A stretch of DNA of 64,000 nucleotides, taken from Arabidopsis thaliana. Its lineage: Eukaryota; Streptophyta; Magnoliopsida; Brassicales; Brassicaceae. Position 1 is the stretch's first letter, and every line of letters starts with the position of its first letter. The translations under genes were made by a program, and so were the position numbers. Below the pieces are notes generated by a model that had not been told where the DNA came from, did no database searches, and saw only the letters and a list, made by a program, of their open reading frames with translations. Location: the NCBI RefSeq assembly GCF_000001735.4, contig NC_003074.8, forward strand, positions 5,518,101-5,582,100, read 5' to 3'. Positions 11,434-24,700 of the stretch are shown in pieces.

Positions 11434-14400
11434 ATGATGGAGAATCTACTGGCGAATTGTGTCCAGAAAAACCTTAACCATTTTATGTTCACCAATGCTA
11501 TCTTCCTTTGCGAACTTCTTCTCGCCCAATTTCCATCTGAGGTATCTCGATTTCGATTCTTCTATATTCAACTCCATTTCGATTTTCAAATCTTAGCTTC
11601 GTCTCTTTCGATCACATCATTTTTAAGATGTGGAGTGACTTTTTTCGTTTTCTCAGTTTTTGTTGCTCTTGTGGTCTGATCCGATCTTCTAGTCGTAGCT
11701 GTCTTTTGTTGTGTGACTTTTTGAGTTGTTTGCGAATAGACAATTCTCGATTTATGCGGAGTTCAATTCTGGGCTTTGTTTTTAAGGATCAAACTCTATT
11801 TCGATTTTGTCGGAATCTAGAGGATGCAATTCAATTTGACTGAAATGTTTATGATTTTGAGTTGATTTTGTGATTTTATTCCAAACCTGGAATTTCTAGG
11901 TTGAGATTTCTGTTTGATGTATGCCAATGTCAATTCAGATTGATACCGTTACTCGAATTTCACATCCCTTGATATATTTTTTTGGTTATGTGAATCTGGT
12001 GGTGATCAACTACTTCATTATGCAGGTGAACCTGCAATTGTTAGCCAGGTGTTACTTGAGTAACAGTCAAGCTTATAGTGCATATTATATCCTTAAAGGT
12101 ACTCTACATTCTTCGGTACTGGTGCTATATGTGAACATTTCATATATTGTTTTATTTGTGTTTGGAAAAACTAAACTTGTTTTACATTGTGAAATGAAGG
12201 TTCAAAAACGCCTCAGTCTCGGTATTTATTTGCATTCTCATGCTTTAAGTTGGATCTTCTTGGAGAGGCTGAAGCTGCATTGTTGCCCTGTGAAGATTAT
12301 GCTGAAGAAGTATATGGCATTGCTTTTTTACTTCTTTTATAAAAATTCTCCATATCCATGGGCATTGTACACATCTTTTGCAAGCTAGTCTTTTGGGAGT
12401 GAAAATTGGCAAGTGCTGACTAGTGACTACTGTATTTTTGACATGCAGGTTCCTGGTGGTGCAGCTGGGCATTATCTTCTTGGTCTTATATATAGGTGAC
12501 TGCTAATTTACTTTTCAAGTTCTGTATGAGATATTGGTGTCTCTCGCATGCTTTAATGTTTAGTACTTCTCTGTGTTGGTATACTGATGCTGTAACAAGC
12601 TTAGTAGTTTGCTGCATATGTTCCATTATCTAAGTTTGATGTGTGTTACTCTCTGTTACATGATTGCAGATATTCTGGGAGGAAGAACTGTTCAATACAA
12701 CAGTTTAGGATGGCATTGTCATTTGATCCATTGTGTTGGGAAGCATATGGAGAACTTTGTAGTTTAGGTAAGTGAAACCTCTGTATGAATTATGTATTTA
12801 TCAGTTTATGTTTCCGTTATTCCAGCTGGATATCTAGAGCAACAAATTCAATTCTCTGCAATGGCGTTCTGTGATTACCTTTTCAGGTGCCGCTGAAGAA
12901 GCCTCAACAGTTTTCGGGAATGTTGCTTCCCAGCGTCTTCAGAAAACTTGTGTAGAACAAAGAATAAGCTTCTCAGAAGGAGCAACCATAGACCAGATTA
13001 CAGATTCTGATAAGGCCTTAAAAGATACAGGTTTATCGCAAACAGAACACATTCCAGGAGAGAACCAACAAGATCTGAAAATTATGCAGCAGCCTGGAGA
13101 TATTCCACCAAATACTGACAGGCAACTTAGTACAAACGGATGGGACTTGAACACACCTTCTCCAGTGCTTTTACAGGTGATATAATTAAGTCGAGCTAGT
13201 ATGAGAACATATTAGTTACTAGCTTGAAATCCTCAGTTATTCAATGTCTACTATCTTCTTCAAGAGCTATATTTCTTTCATAAGGTAATGAGAAGTTTGT
13301 AAGCTGTTTTCCCTATCTTTAAGTATCTTTATCGTTCAGGTAATGGATGCTCTACCGCCTCTGCTTCTTAAGAATATGCGTCGTCCAGCAGTGGAAGGAT
13401 CTTTGATGTCTGTACATGGAGTGCGTGTGCGTCGAAGAAACTTTTTTAGTGAAGAATTGTCAGCAGAGGTTATATATCTACAATGGGCTTTGAGTGATTT
13501 CTTCCTTGTTTTCTTTGCATAAGAGTTTTCTTATTAATGCATAGGCGAAGAATGATCATCTATCTAGCACTGCAGATATTTTAAGTTTTTAACATAGAGC
13601 TTCCCCCACCTTGTTTCTATCTTCTAGCTCTATGGCTGGACCATCTAAAGCTACTTGATTTATTGGTCTTCTTTTACTTTCCTTATCTTGAAGGCTCAAG
13701 AAGAATCTGGGCGCCGCCGTAGTGCTAGAATAGCAGCAAGGAAAAAGAATCCTATGTCGCAGTCATTTGGAAAAGATTCCCATTGGTTACATCTTTCACC
13801 TTCCGAGTCAAACTATGCACCTTCTCTTTCCTCGATGATTGGAAAATGCAGAATCCAAAGCAGCAAAGAAGGTGATGTTTTACTATCATATTTTTCTTTT
13901 CTGTCTCCCAAACCGGACTATAGAGCCTCAATTGGTTGTAATTTTTGAAATGGAAAAAGTTAGATCTCTAGTTAAAATTCATGATGTAATAATATAGGTG
14001 GCTTAAGTAATTTACATGACAATAAGACTTGAACATATATGTGCAGTGATTCCTGATACCGTTACTCTAAATGATCCAGCAACGACGTCAGGCCAGTCTG
14101 TAAGTGACATTGGAAGCTCTGTTGATGATGAGGAAAAGTCAAATCCTAGTGAATCTTCCCCGGATCGTTTCAGCCTTATTTCTGGAATTTCAGAAGTGCT
14201 AAGCCTTCTGAAAATTCTTGGAGATGGCCACAGGCATTTACATATGTACAAGTGTCAGGTACTTTACTAAGACAATGTGTGTATTGGGTTCATATTCTTC
14301 AACTTGAATTCTCTGCTTAAAAGTTAAAGTATCGATGTCGAAGCCTAAAATGACAAAAATGGATACTACTGCAGGAAGCTTTGTTGGCATATCAAAAGCT

Positions 14401-16365
14401 ATCTCAGAAACAATACAATACACACTGGGTTCTCATGCAGGTGATAATATGAATGGCTTTTTCTTTGCTCCTTTTTCATTGGAATGATCTTATTTGGTCA
14501 TTGACGTCATTTTCTAATTCCATTTTGTTGGTTTTTGACACTGAAACTAAAAACCATGGATACATTTTGAAATAGGTTGGAAAAGCATATTTTGAGCTAC
14601 AAGACTACTTCAACGCTGACTCTTCCTTTACTCTTGCTCATCAAAAGTATCCTTATGCTTTGGAAGGAATGGATACATACTCCACTGTTCTTTATGTGAG
14701 CTGTTGTCACTATTTGCAAATTTTCCTATTATTCATTATGAACAGTCCCGAACTAATCTTGAACATGATGTTGACTCTGAACATTATCCTGTTGTGATAT
14801 CAGCATAGAGAACTTGATTTTTGATTGACCTGCAAGGATTTCTATGTAATTGTTTTTTACTTTTAGTAATTTCGTATTTTTGTTTTTGAAGCACCTGAAA
14901 GAAGAGATGAGGTTGGGCTATCTGGCTCAGGAACTGATTTCAGTTGATCGCCTGTCTCCAGAATCCTGGTATCATTCTTAGAATCTTCATTACCAATATG
15001 CTCTTCCGCTTTCGTTTCGCAAAACTTACATGATCAACCCACATATGTCTACGTCGAGACTCTAACACCACAAGCTTTAACCACATACCGTCAATGGAAA
15101 CCAGCTTTTTGCACTAGCATATCAAAATCTGAAACTGCAGACTTTTCTCTTTGCTTGTATTTTTTTCTGTAATGACTGTGGTCGCAATATGAATTGCAGG
15201 TGTGCAGTTGGGAACTGTTACAGTTTGCGTAAGGATCATGATACTGCTCTCAAAATGTTTCAGAGAGCTATCCAACTGAATGAAAGATTCACATATGCAC
15301 ATACCCTTTGTGGCCACGAGTACAATTCTTTTCGATGCATCTTTTGCGCATAATCGGCATATGCATGTACGTTAATAACATACCGGTCTCACCTTGGCTG
15401 CACAGGTTTGCCGCATTGGAAGAATTCGAGGATGCAGAGAGATGCTACCGGAAGGCTCTGGGCATAGATACGAGACACTATAATGCATGGTACGGTCTTG
15501 GAATGACCTATCTTCGTCAGGAGAAATTCGAGTTTGCGCAGCATCAATTTCAACTGGCTCTCCAAATAAATCCAAGATCTTCAGTCATCATGTGTTACTA
15601 TGGAATTGCTTTGCATGAGTCAAAGGTATCTGAAATACGCTCTTCACATCAACAATCTGTTAAGTTTAGAATATCGATACCTTTATTCCTTAACCAAACC
15701 AGTACACACTAACACATCCCTAATATCATATATTACTCTTTATGACTTTGTGATGTTCTTATTTGGCTGTGAAATTTAGCTTTCCAGAAAGTTATAGTCC
15801 AGAGATAATTTTTAAGGTTGAGATAATATTTTGCAGAGAAACGATGAGGCGTTGATGATGATGGAGAAGGCTGTACTCACTGATGCAAAGAATCCGCTCC
15901 CCAAGTACTACAAGGCTCACATATTAACCAGCCTAGGTGATTATCACAAAGCACAGAAAGTTTTAGAAGAGCTCAAAGAATGTGCTCCTCAAGAAAGCAG
16001 TGTCCATGCATCGCTTGGCAAAATATACAATCAGCTAAAGCAATACGACAAAGCCGTGTTACATTTCGGCATTGCTTTGGATTTAAGCCCTTCTCCATCT
16101 GATGCTGTCAAGATAAAGGTTAATTACTCCTTTCCTGTTTTTGCTTCACAAGCATCAATCATGGTCACATTTTGCATTTAGGAGTTGAAATTAGTTAATA
16201 TGAGATCGAATAATGGATAATTAATCAAAACGTTATATTTCTCATAATCTCATGATAAATCCTTAAAAACTTACTTAATAGAATTTTATTCACTGTCTGT
16301 GCCTACAGGCTTACATGGAGAGGTTGATACTACCAGACGAGCTGGTGACGGAGGAAAATTTGTAG
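11434..16365 (+). CDS. CDC27A: CDC27a, APC/C subunit 3 (TPR protein)
   Basis: Sixteen exons: 11434-11541, 12026-12098, 12200-12309, 12449-12495, 12670-12767, 12887-13176, 13340-13468, 13694-13871, 14047-14258, 14375-14440, 14576-14695, 14892-14968, 15200-15319, 15406-15625, 15837-16118 and 16309-16365. All junctions keep frame, giving 728 aa. The N-terminal dimerisation TPRs are followed by a low-complexity linker with a basic RRSARIAARKK patch. About eight C-terminal TPRs follow, including PESWCAVGNCYSLRKDHDTA, HYNAWYGLGMTYLRQEKFEF and NPLPKYYKAHILTSLGDYHKA. APC3 proteins bind the Ile-Arg tails of co-activators and recruit them to the anaphase-promoting ubiquitin ligase. This is the CDC27a-type paralogue (At3g16320); the HOBBIT copy is elsewhere. 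Confidence 0.95.
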
Positions 16366-17063
16366 ATTTATTGTGCAGGTAATACACCAGATTATGTTTC
16401 TCATATAACCCAAAGTCATCTGTAATTTTTCTCATCTTTAGATCAGTCTTGTGGACTAACCCTAAAACAAAACTGATTATATAAACTTAGAGGGTAATAT
16501 TACAGAAAATTGTATAGAGTTGGGTTGAATTTTCATTTCTTTTCCAAGTTGGAACTTTTGTTCCTTTCTCTTTGCATAAAATTTGTGGCACTCATTGCAC
16601 CAATGGTAACTATCTGGTGAAAGATTTAAACTTTTAAGGCAAACTAAAAAGCAAAGTTTAAAGAAAAAAGGTTTAGCCACAGTGGCAATAATATAGTGTT
16701 TTGATTCATTCCTTTTCGAAAAAAGAAAAACTTTTGAAATAAAAAGATATAGTTGTAAAGCGTATATACCAATACCATCATACTAGAAGGCCAAGTCATC
16801 TTACAAAACCTCCACTAGTTAAATTTTTGTATGTATGTCATCTAGAAAAGCAAGACCTAATATCCATATATAGATGGCTATAATACATAGTGCAATCTAA
16901 AGTACAACTAAAGTTGATAATACAATTCAAATTTTCTTTTTCTTTTCCATTTTTTGGGTTATTGAAATCCTAAAGCTATTTCACAACATATTAATATGTT
17001 TGTGTAATGTTCCACGTTTAAGTACTTCTTTTCGTAGAAAAGTTTTTCTCTTTCTCTCCTCTT
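16366..17063. other. Spacer between CDC27a and the DUF761 gene
   Basis: AT-rich sequence holding the CDC27a 3'UTR and the upstream region of the next gene. No gene or repeat is recognised. Confidence 0.5.
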
Positions 17064-17070
17064 TATAAAT
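17064..17070 (+). promoter_or_regulatory. TATA box of the DUF761 gene
   Basis: TATAAAT lies 93 bp upstream of the ATG at 17163 in a CT-rich context. This predicts a start near 17095-17100 and a leader of about 65 nt. Confidence 0.65.
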
Positions 17071-17162
17071 CCCACACACATTGATCCTTAGTCCATAAGC
17101 AAATATCAAAGCCAAGAAAAACAAAACAAAACAAGAGTCTCATTATCTCTCTAATTCTAAAG

Positions 17163-17780
17163 ATGGAGAAGAATATATCAATAAGCAAGAAGCTAGGGAA
17201 CATTGTACGTTTTGTCTTGTACATGTTACACAAAGGCATTTCTAAGCAAAAGCTCCTAGCCGACTTTAATGCCACTCTCAAACGCGGCAAGAATCTCATG
17301 TTCCACAACCGCCGCCGTGTCCCAGGCTCGGCTGTTGCGTCCCATCCACAGAACGAGTACGAGTTTAGCTGCAGCGACACTCCTAACTACACGTTCCCCT
17401 TCAACATGGCTGCCTTCAAGAAGAAGAGCCACCACAACAGCCTCTTCTCCTGTGGTCAAGCGCCACCGACCCTTGATGACGACACTTCCGTCTCCAGAGC
17501 CGTTCTAGAGCTGCTCAACAGCGGTGGAGATCATGATCAGGGAAGTAACACGCCGGCTTTTTCCATTGAGGCCTTGACGGCGTTATCTCCCTACCTGCCG
17601 GGATTTGGACGGAGTACTTCGTCCGTGAGGCCTTTACGGGTAACGGACTCACCATTCCCGTTAAGAGAAGAGGGTGACGTGGCTAACGGACATGTGGACA
17701 AGGCAGCGGATGAGTTTATAAAGAAGTTTTACAAGAACTTGTATCAGCAAAAGAAGATGATTGAGTCCTCACCTAATTAA
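17163..17780 (+). CDS. DUF761-type (Avr9/Cf-9 rapidly elicited-like) protein
   Basis: Intronless gene of 205 aa. The basic N-terminus (KKLGNIVRFVLYMLHKGISK) is the amphipathic opening typical of this plant family. The middle is variable and Ser/Pro-rich. The C-terminus (VDKAADEFIKKFYKNLYQQK) is the DUF761 motif. Members are small, often stress- or elicitor-induced proteins without a known biochemical activity. I assign the family only. The sequence coding for the region before DUF761 recurs as a decayed copy about 640 bp downstream. Confidence 0.88.
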   Translation: MEKNISISKKLGNIVRFVLYMLHKGISKQKLLADFNATLKRGKNLMFHNRRRVPGSAVASHPQNEYEFSCSDTPNYTFPFNMAAFKKKSHHNSLFSCGQAPPTLDDDTSVSRAVLELLNSGGDHDQGSNTPAFSIEALTALSPYLPGFGRSTSSVRPLRVTDSPFPLREEGDVANGHVDKAADEFIKKFYKNLYQQKKMIESSPN

Positions 17781-18265
17781 ATCTCCTTTTTTGGCCTTTC
17801 CCCTTAGTTTCTCTCAATCTCTCTTCCTAAATATTTCCTCTATTTTTGGCTGATTTAGTTCCGAAGTTGTAATAATATTCTTGGTTGGAGGAGGCCGGTG
17901 GGGATTATTTCCTCATTTCTTGATAAAATTATATTATCATGAATAAAATATTATTCAGGTGGCTATTTTCTACACTAATTTGGAAAATGTAATGTATTTT
18001 TGAAACACTATAGTTGATGAGTTGGAAAGTATTGTACTTCATCGTGAACAAAATTAGTTGACATGATTTAGTCGAAATACATTTTAGACTTAAACGCATC
18101 ATCATCGAGTTATCGTAACGTGATTTATGAAACAAAAAGGAGCATGTATGCAACTTTCTTGATGACACCTCTACCTACAAAACCGTATTACTTACCTACA
18201 AAACCGTGATGTAACACGACAATGTTGTTTTCTAGCTTTCTGAGGTTGAACTAAACACTCCCTTA

Positions 18266-18340
18266 GTGCCTTTACGGGTTACGGACTCACCGTTTCCGTT
18301 ATGGGAAGATGGTGACATGGCTAATGGAGACGTGGACAAA
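18266..18340 (+). pseudogene. Decayed partial copy of the DUF761 gene
   Basis: About 75 bp match 17626-17702 of the upstream gene. Shared blocks include GCCTTTACGGGT, ACGGACTCACC, TTCCCGTTA or TTTCCGTTA, and GTGACATGGCTAA or GTGACGTGGCTAA, ending at CGTGGACAA. Scattered substitutions and a missing start and C-terminal motif show it is a nonfunctional fragment of a tandem duplication. Confidence 0.85.
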
Positions 18341-21300
18341 AATATCATTTTCGTAATCGAACGCTCCTTTGTTGAAACATGATTTTGGACAAAGTAGATT
18401 TTCCCGCAAAATAATGGAATCATGAGATTTTCTCAAAATAATTAAATGTTAAAATCGTCATTTTGTGTTAAAATTTAGTGGAAATGTGATTTTAATCAAA
18501 GTTTTGAAAAGCAAGATTACACTCATAGATTTTAGTCATTTTACAATTGCATAATAATGATTTCTACTTCTAACCCACACAAACCGAATTTGATGCACAA
18601 AAATGTTGAGCATGAGGACGTGGATTGGAAACCCAACACACATAAAGAGGAACATGCATGTACATGTCAAAGACCTCCAAATGATTGTGTCCCATCTTAA
18701 AAATTTCGGGTATGAAGTATTATATTTTGTGCTTGTAAGCCCTGATTTGGCTGGTTTATTCTACGACCAAATATGTATTTACCTAACTTTATAATCTCTA
18801 GTGATTGTTAAAAATCGTTATTTACTTACTTATTTAAATGTCACATAGAGAGAAAAGAGATTTGCATACTTGTAATAATATAATCGTGCTTGTATAAGAA
18901 AAAAAAAACTTTATGAGACAAGAAAAAAAAACTCGGGTGTACGTACGTCGTAAGTAAAAGGGCCAATGCAAGCAAGCTGTTTGGCTCTTTCCTTAAAGCA
19001 AAATAAAAGAAAAAGTTATCTTTTTCTCCTTTTATTTCAACTTTTTTCTTTAATTTTCTTTTCCATTTTTTATGCTTAATTTTTCAACTCCGAGATATGA
19101 AACTCTCTACTTTGTGTTTAGTTTGAACTCTTTTAGTCATAAAACAACAAACTCTGCCGCAATCAACAAAAAGCGAAGGAGTCAAATAAAAACTTCTTTT
19201 TACGAGTGAAAGTGACTATTTTACTTCAATCTCTTTTGATTTTCAAAACTAAGAAAAAAAAGAATGGAAATCAAAGTTGTGCATGTTCTTCCCTTAGTCG
19301 ATATGTAAAAGTGATTTGATAGACATTATTGTATGTAAAAGTAATACAACTCTGAAAAATTTTAAGAAAAATTGCTAGTATCAGCTAATCCAACAATTAG
19401 TTATATGTTTTGGAGAATGTGTAACATGACCGATTATAAAGCTAACATCACTTTATTTATTGAATTTATAAGTAATGCAATTATTTAAATAGGTCTTCTC
19501 GAAGAACATCTAGATGGTATACGCTTTTGTGAGGTGAGCTCCCTTTTATGTTTGATTTAATAGAAGAAATGTAATGTGTAATGACTTGCTTCAAATGATT
19601 TGTATGTTCCTATTGGATAAGGGCATCTTGATTTTATTTTTATTTTTTGTATCTATAATGTGCAGTAAACTTTTTACTTTTCATTTTAGTATGATAGCTG
19701 GAGTTTGGTTGTTTCAAAGATAGGCAAGTATTGTGTTTAACAACTAAAAATAAAACAACACATATTTTTCAATAGAATTATTTACAAATTATAAATCTAA
19801 ACACAGGGAAAATGTTAGATACAAAAACAAAAAAAGTATCAAAGACAAGCAGTGTATCAGACATATATAATATCATATTTTCAATTCATTAGAAATACAA
19901 CTTGCCATATCGCAAATTAGTCCATAATCACCAAGGTAGGGAACGATTGTCTATCGATAAGTTATGATTGAAAGAAAAGGATTTCATGAAGAAAAAAAAA
20001 CTTAATTTTTCTTCCAGAATCGTGACTTAGAATTTTTGTTAACACCGACGAATTTAGATAACAAAAGCTACTCCCTCATTGACTAAGCCAAGAAAGTTGA
20101 GTAGTTGACTAACAATGGGACTAATATTTTAGCAAAATCAATACAATTTTGGTAATTATTTTGGTTCATGAAAATGTTCAATTTTTTTGGTCTGAATTGT
20201 GGAATTCACGATTTATTTAGCCTTTTTGCGGTATATATAAAATTAAGATATTTTTATGTAACACTTTGTTTTATAAAGGATAAGCTTGTATAGTTTATAT
20301 ATAACGGCTAGTCATGCTCAAAGCCTTTATCATCTGTGGGCTTCACAATCTTATTTCTTCGACCCATTTGCTTCAAGCCTCAAACCAAAACTTGGCTGAG
20401 TTCTTCGAAAGCTCATTATTTCTTATATAGTAATTCTTTTACATAGTGTTGGAAAATGAAGTAAAAGAATATCGAAACTTGAACGCTTAGATGACGAATC
20501 TGTGACATTATGATTTCAAGTATCGACGTGTTTTATCAAAGTGAAAAGTTGTTAATGTTGGTGTTGGGTCCGTGAAAGCTCGAAGCCATGGAGATTAATT
20601 TCAAACACTTTTGACCTTTGAGCCTTGCAAGTTTGGTTTATTTGTTCAACGCCAGACACGTTTGCACAGATATGAGTTGGTGAGTGCAAATCCCATCATA
20701 CCAACTAATATAAAGTTATACCATCAATGATATTCTATCGTGAAAAAATATGTAAAGTCTAATATCATTAAGTATCATTTATTAAAAGAATGAATTGAAG
20801 GGAAAAAAAAAAAAAAAGATAGGCAATCCACTAGTGTTCATAATGAAAGATGATGGTCGATGTAATATGTATACTAATATTATATCTCTAGCTTTGATCC
20901 TCAATAGTCAATATCTATAGTGTTTATAGTGTTTTAACAGCTTTTGTATAATGTTAACTGTGCAAAATACATGACATAAAATAAATGATTTTTTTTGGCT
21001 TTTATGTTATAAGTACTATTAGTTGGTTATCTGTTTTAAAGGTTTTTCCTTGAATTAGAGGATCAGATTTACATGCCCATAACAGAACCAAGCTGGTCAC
21101 CAAATCCATCTTATGTAGTGGCATAACAGAACCAATCTTGGTCACCGAATACAGTAGTTTCACCTTTCTCTTTCTCCAAATATAATAAAAAACTTTTTTA
21201 TTTTGTGCAAAATAAACTTTAGTGAGATATATTGAGCAAATATGTATATATATATAAAGATTTCTTGAGACGATATCTCTTTGCCTCTTTGGGTCATTGT

Positions 21301-21790
21301 TAATTCCATGTATCGATTTTTAGGGTTGAAGAGACTTGTTTGTAACTTTGACCAATTGTCTACTCTTTTTAGACCACAATGTTAGTAAGTATGTAGGTAG
21401 GACTTGTTTCGAATGTGATGATTTATTTAGGCCCAGACAAATTATTTACTAGACCCATTGTTGTTCTATTATTTACTGTTTGAAAGAAGTTGTTTTTGTC
21501 GTTGATTGTTTACTAGTATTTCAAAGAAAAGGGTATGCATAGTTTAAACTTCAAGGAAATCCCTTATATATAGTAAAATTAAAAGAAATTCCACAATTAG
21601 ATTTCGTAATACAATTTTCTATAACAAAACCTAGTTAATTAGTCCACATGTCCTAGCTCTTACCCACTCAGCCCGCATATTCCTCACGCTTTCTTTTTAT
21701 TTTCCGAAATTTTTTAAACGGCTACCAAATCAAAATGCATAAATAAACAAACCCTTCTCTTCTTTACCAATTCCCAAATCCACCAAAAAA
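18341..21790. other. Long spacer upstream of ABCG29
   Basis: About 3.4 kb of AT-rich DNA with no supported gene. It contains a 44-bp-offset direct duplication (21078-21104 and 21122-21150) with shared CATAACAGAACCAA and TGGTCACC blocks, within the ABCG29 promoter. Confidence 0.55.
21078..21150. repeat. Short tandem duplication in the ABCG29 promoter
   Basis: Two copies with a 44-bp offset each contain CATAACAGAACCAA followed by TGGTCACC and AAT, about 650-720 bp upstream of the ABCG29 ATG. Confidence 0.75.
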
Positions 21791-21796
21791 AAAAAA

Positions 21797-24700
21797 ATGG
21801 AGACGTTATCGAGAAGCCTAAGTAAGAGCTTAGGAGAGTTGTTAGCGAGTAATAGTAATAACCATTTCTCAAGGAGAAGCGGTTCAACGATAGATGATCA
21901 CGATGAGGAAGCTCTTAAATGGGCTGCTCTCGAGAAACTTCCAACCTTTGCTCGTCTTCGTACCACTATCATTCATCCTCACGAAGATCTCGTCGACGTT
22001 ACCAAGCTCGGTGTTGATGATCGCCAGAAGTTCATCGATTCTATCTTCAAAGTCACCGAGGAAGATAACGAGAAGTTCTTGAAAAAGTTTAGGAATCGAA
22101 TCGACAGGTTTTTTATCCTAGTTTTCTAGTACTACTTTTTTTTTTCTTCTTGGGACAGAATATATTCTGATATAAATTTCTTGTTTTTGGAATTTTCTTT
22201 TTTTTTTTTTTTATGTGATGTTTGTAACATTTATGGCAGGGTGCGGATAAAGCTACCGACAGTGGAAGTGAGATTCGAGAAAGTAACGATAGAGGCGAAT
22301 TGTCACATAGGAAAAAGAGCTCTTCCCACATTACCCAACGCTGCTTTAAACATTGCAGAGAGAGGTCTTCGTTTGCTTGGTTTTAACTTTACAAAAACCA
22401 CTAAAGTCACTATTCTTAGAGACGTCTCCGGGATTATCAAACCTTCAAGGTTATTACTTAGAAACTTAAAATGTGTTTTTTTTTTTACATCATTTCGATG
22501 TTGATTATAATGTATGGTTTTGGTGGCAGAATGACACTTTTATTAGGTCCACCATCATCAGGGAAAACAACTCTTTTATTAGCGTTAGCTGGAAAACTAG
22601 ACCAAAGCTTAAAGGTTAAATAATACACATTATGATTATTGATTACACATTCTAGAAAAAAAGAGACTTAAATTATTAATGAAAATGGACAGGTGACAGG
22701 GAGAGTAACATACAATGGGCATGGATTGGAAGAGTTTGTGCCACAGAAAACATCAGCATACATAAGCCAAAACGATGTTCATGTTGGAGTCATGACTGTC
22801 CAAGAAACTCTTGATTTTTCTGCTAGATGTCAAGGAGTTGGCACTAGATATGGTCATTATTATTAATTTTTCTTCTGTGAGTTATAATTGAATTTTTCAG
22901 ATTAAGACAAGTTTAGTTGTGTGTTATAGATTTGTTAAGTGAGTTGGTGAGAAGAGAGAAGGACGCAGGGATCTTGCCGGAACCGGAAGTGGATCTCTTC
23001 ATGAAGTCCATTGCAGCTGGAAATGTCAAGAGCAGTCTCATCACAGACTATACTCTCAGAGTAATGATTTCACTTTAACCTATAGTGCGATTTTGTCGAA
23101 AACATAAGATAGATGCATACATTGATAACCAAAAATAAAATTATTCAGAGATAATTAGTCTTTTCATCTACAAAATCTACTCACGCAATTGGTGGACCCT
23201 ACATTTACCTACTCCCAACTTTTCACCTAATAGTCATATTCTTTCCAATTCTCACTGAACAACCCCAATAGTTCCGAAATTAAACACTTTAGTCAATTTA
23301 GTTTGGCAATTTGGGGTGATTATTGGATTATTTTTTCTTCAGATATTAGGGCTTGACATATGCAAAGATACGGTGGTCGGAGATGAGATGATTCGAGGAA
23401 TCTCGGGAGGTCAAAAGAAAAGAGTCACAACAGGTTTAACTTTCTCTGTTCATCAACCACTCCTAATCATGCTAACTCCGTGAGCCGCAAGTCACACGAT
23501 GACAACTTTTTTTTTCTTAAAACAAAAATAGGAGAGATGATAGTAGGACCAACAAAGACATTGTTCATGGATGAGATATCGACAGGTCTAGACAGTTCAA
23601 CAACGTACCAAATAGTGAAATGCCTTCAAGAGATTGTTCGGTTCACGGACGCAACGGTTCTCATGTCCTTATTACAACCAGCTCCTGAAACGTTCGAACT
23701 TTTCGATGACATCATTCTATTGTCTGAAGGACAGATCGTGTACCAAGGTCCACGTGATCATGTTCTTACCTTCTTTGAAACTTGCGGTTTCAAGTGTCCC
23801 GACCGCAAAGGCACCGCAGATTTCTTGCAAGAGGTCTATATCTAATCTTGTTTTGTTCAAACTTACAGAATTTTTATCACTTAACCAAGAATTGATAGTT
23901 TAGTATGCATCAAATAATATGGACCCAAATAACATGGTGATCAATTATTCGTAAAAGTTACTAATAACAAGATAAGTTGGTTTGCTATATGTTTGTTTGG
24001 CATGTGTTTCTTACAAATAACATTATTTTACATTTTGACTGGATATGTTATTTTACAATTTCAAATTTTCAGCTTTGCAGATTATTAATTCTATATGGGT
24101 TTTCCAAAATGATCCACATTCCAATAATTATTATGATAGAAGAAAATTAATCTGATCCACTTGCCTTGGTAAACAGGTAACTTCAAGGAAAGACCAAGAA
24201 CAGTATTGGGCAGACTCAAAAAAACCATACAGTTACATTTCTGTCTCTGAATTCTCCAAACGATTCAGAACCTTCCATGTCGGAGCCAATCTTGAAAAAG
24301 ATCTATCAGTCCCTTACGACAGATTCAAATCACACCCAGCTTCTCTCGTCTTCAAGAAACACTCTGTTCCGAAATCTCAACTCTTCAAGGTCTGTTGGGA
24401 CAGAGAATTGCTTCTCATGAAACGTAACGCTTTCTTCTACATTACCAAAACAGTTCAAATTATCATTATGGCTTTGATTGCGTCGACCGTGTACCTGAGA
24501 ACGGAGATGGGAACAAAGAACGAGAGTGATGGAGCCGTCTACATCGGTGCGTTGATGTTCTCCATGATCGTTAACATGTTTAATGGATTTGCAGAGCTTG
24601 CTTTGATGATTCAGAGACTTCCCGTGTTCTACAAGCAACGAGACCTTTTGTTTCATCCTCCTTGGACCTTCAGTCTTCCAACATTTCTCTTGGGTATTCC

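Noticed and set aside
17256-17508. Open frames overlapping the DUF761 gene on both strands
   Set aside because: They are shadows in a GC-richer exon with no domain or independent promoter.
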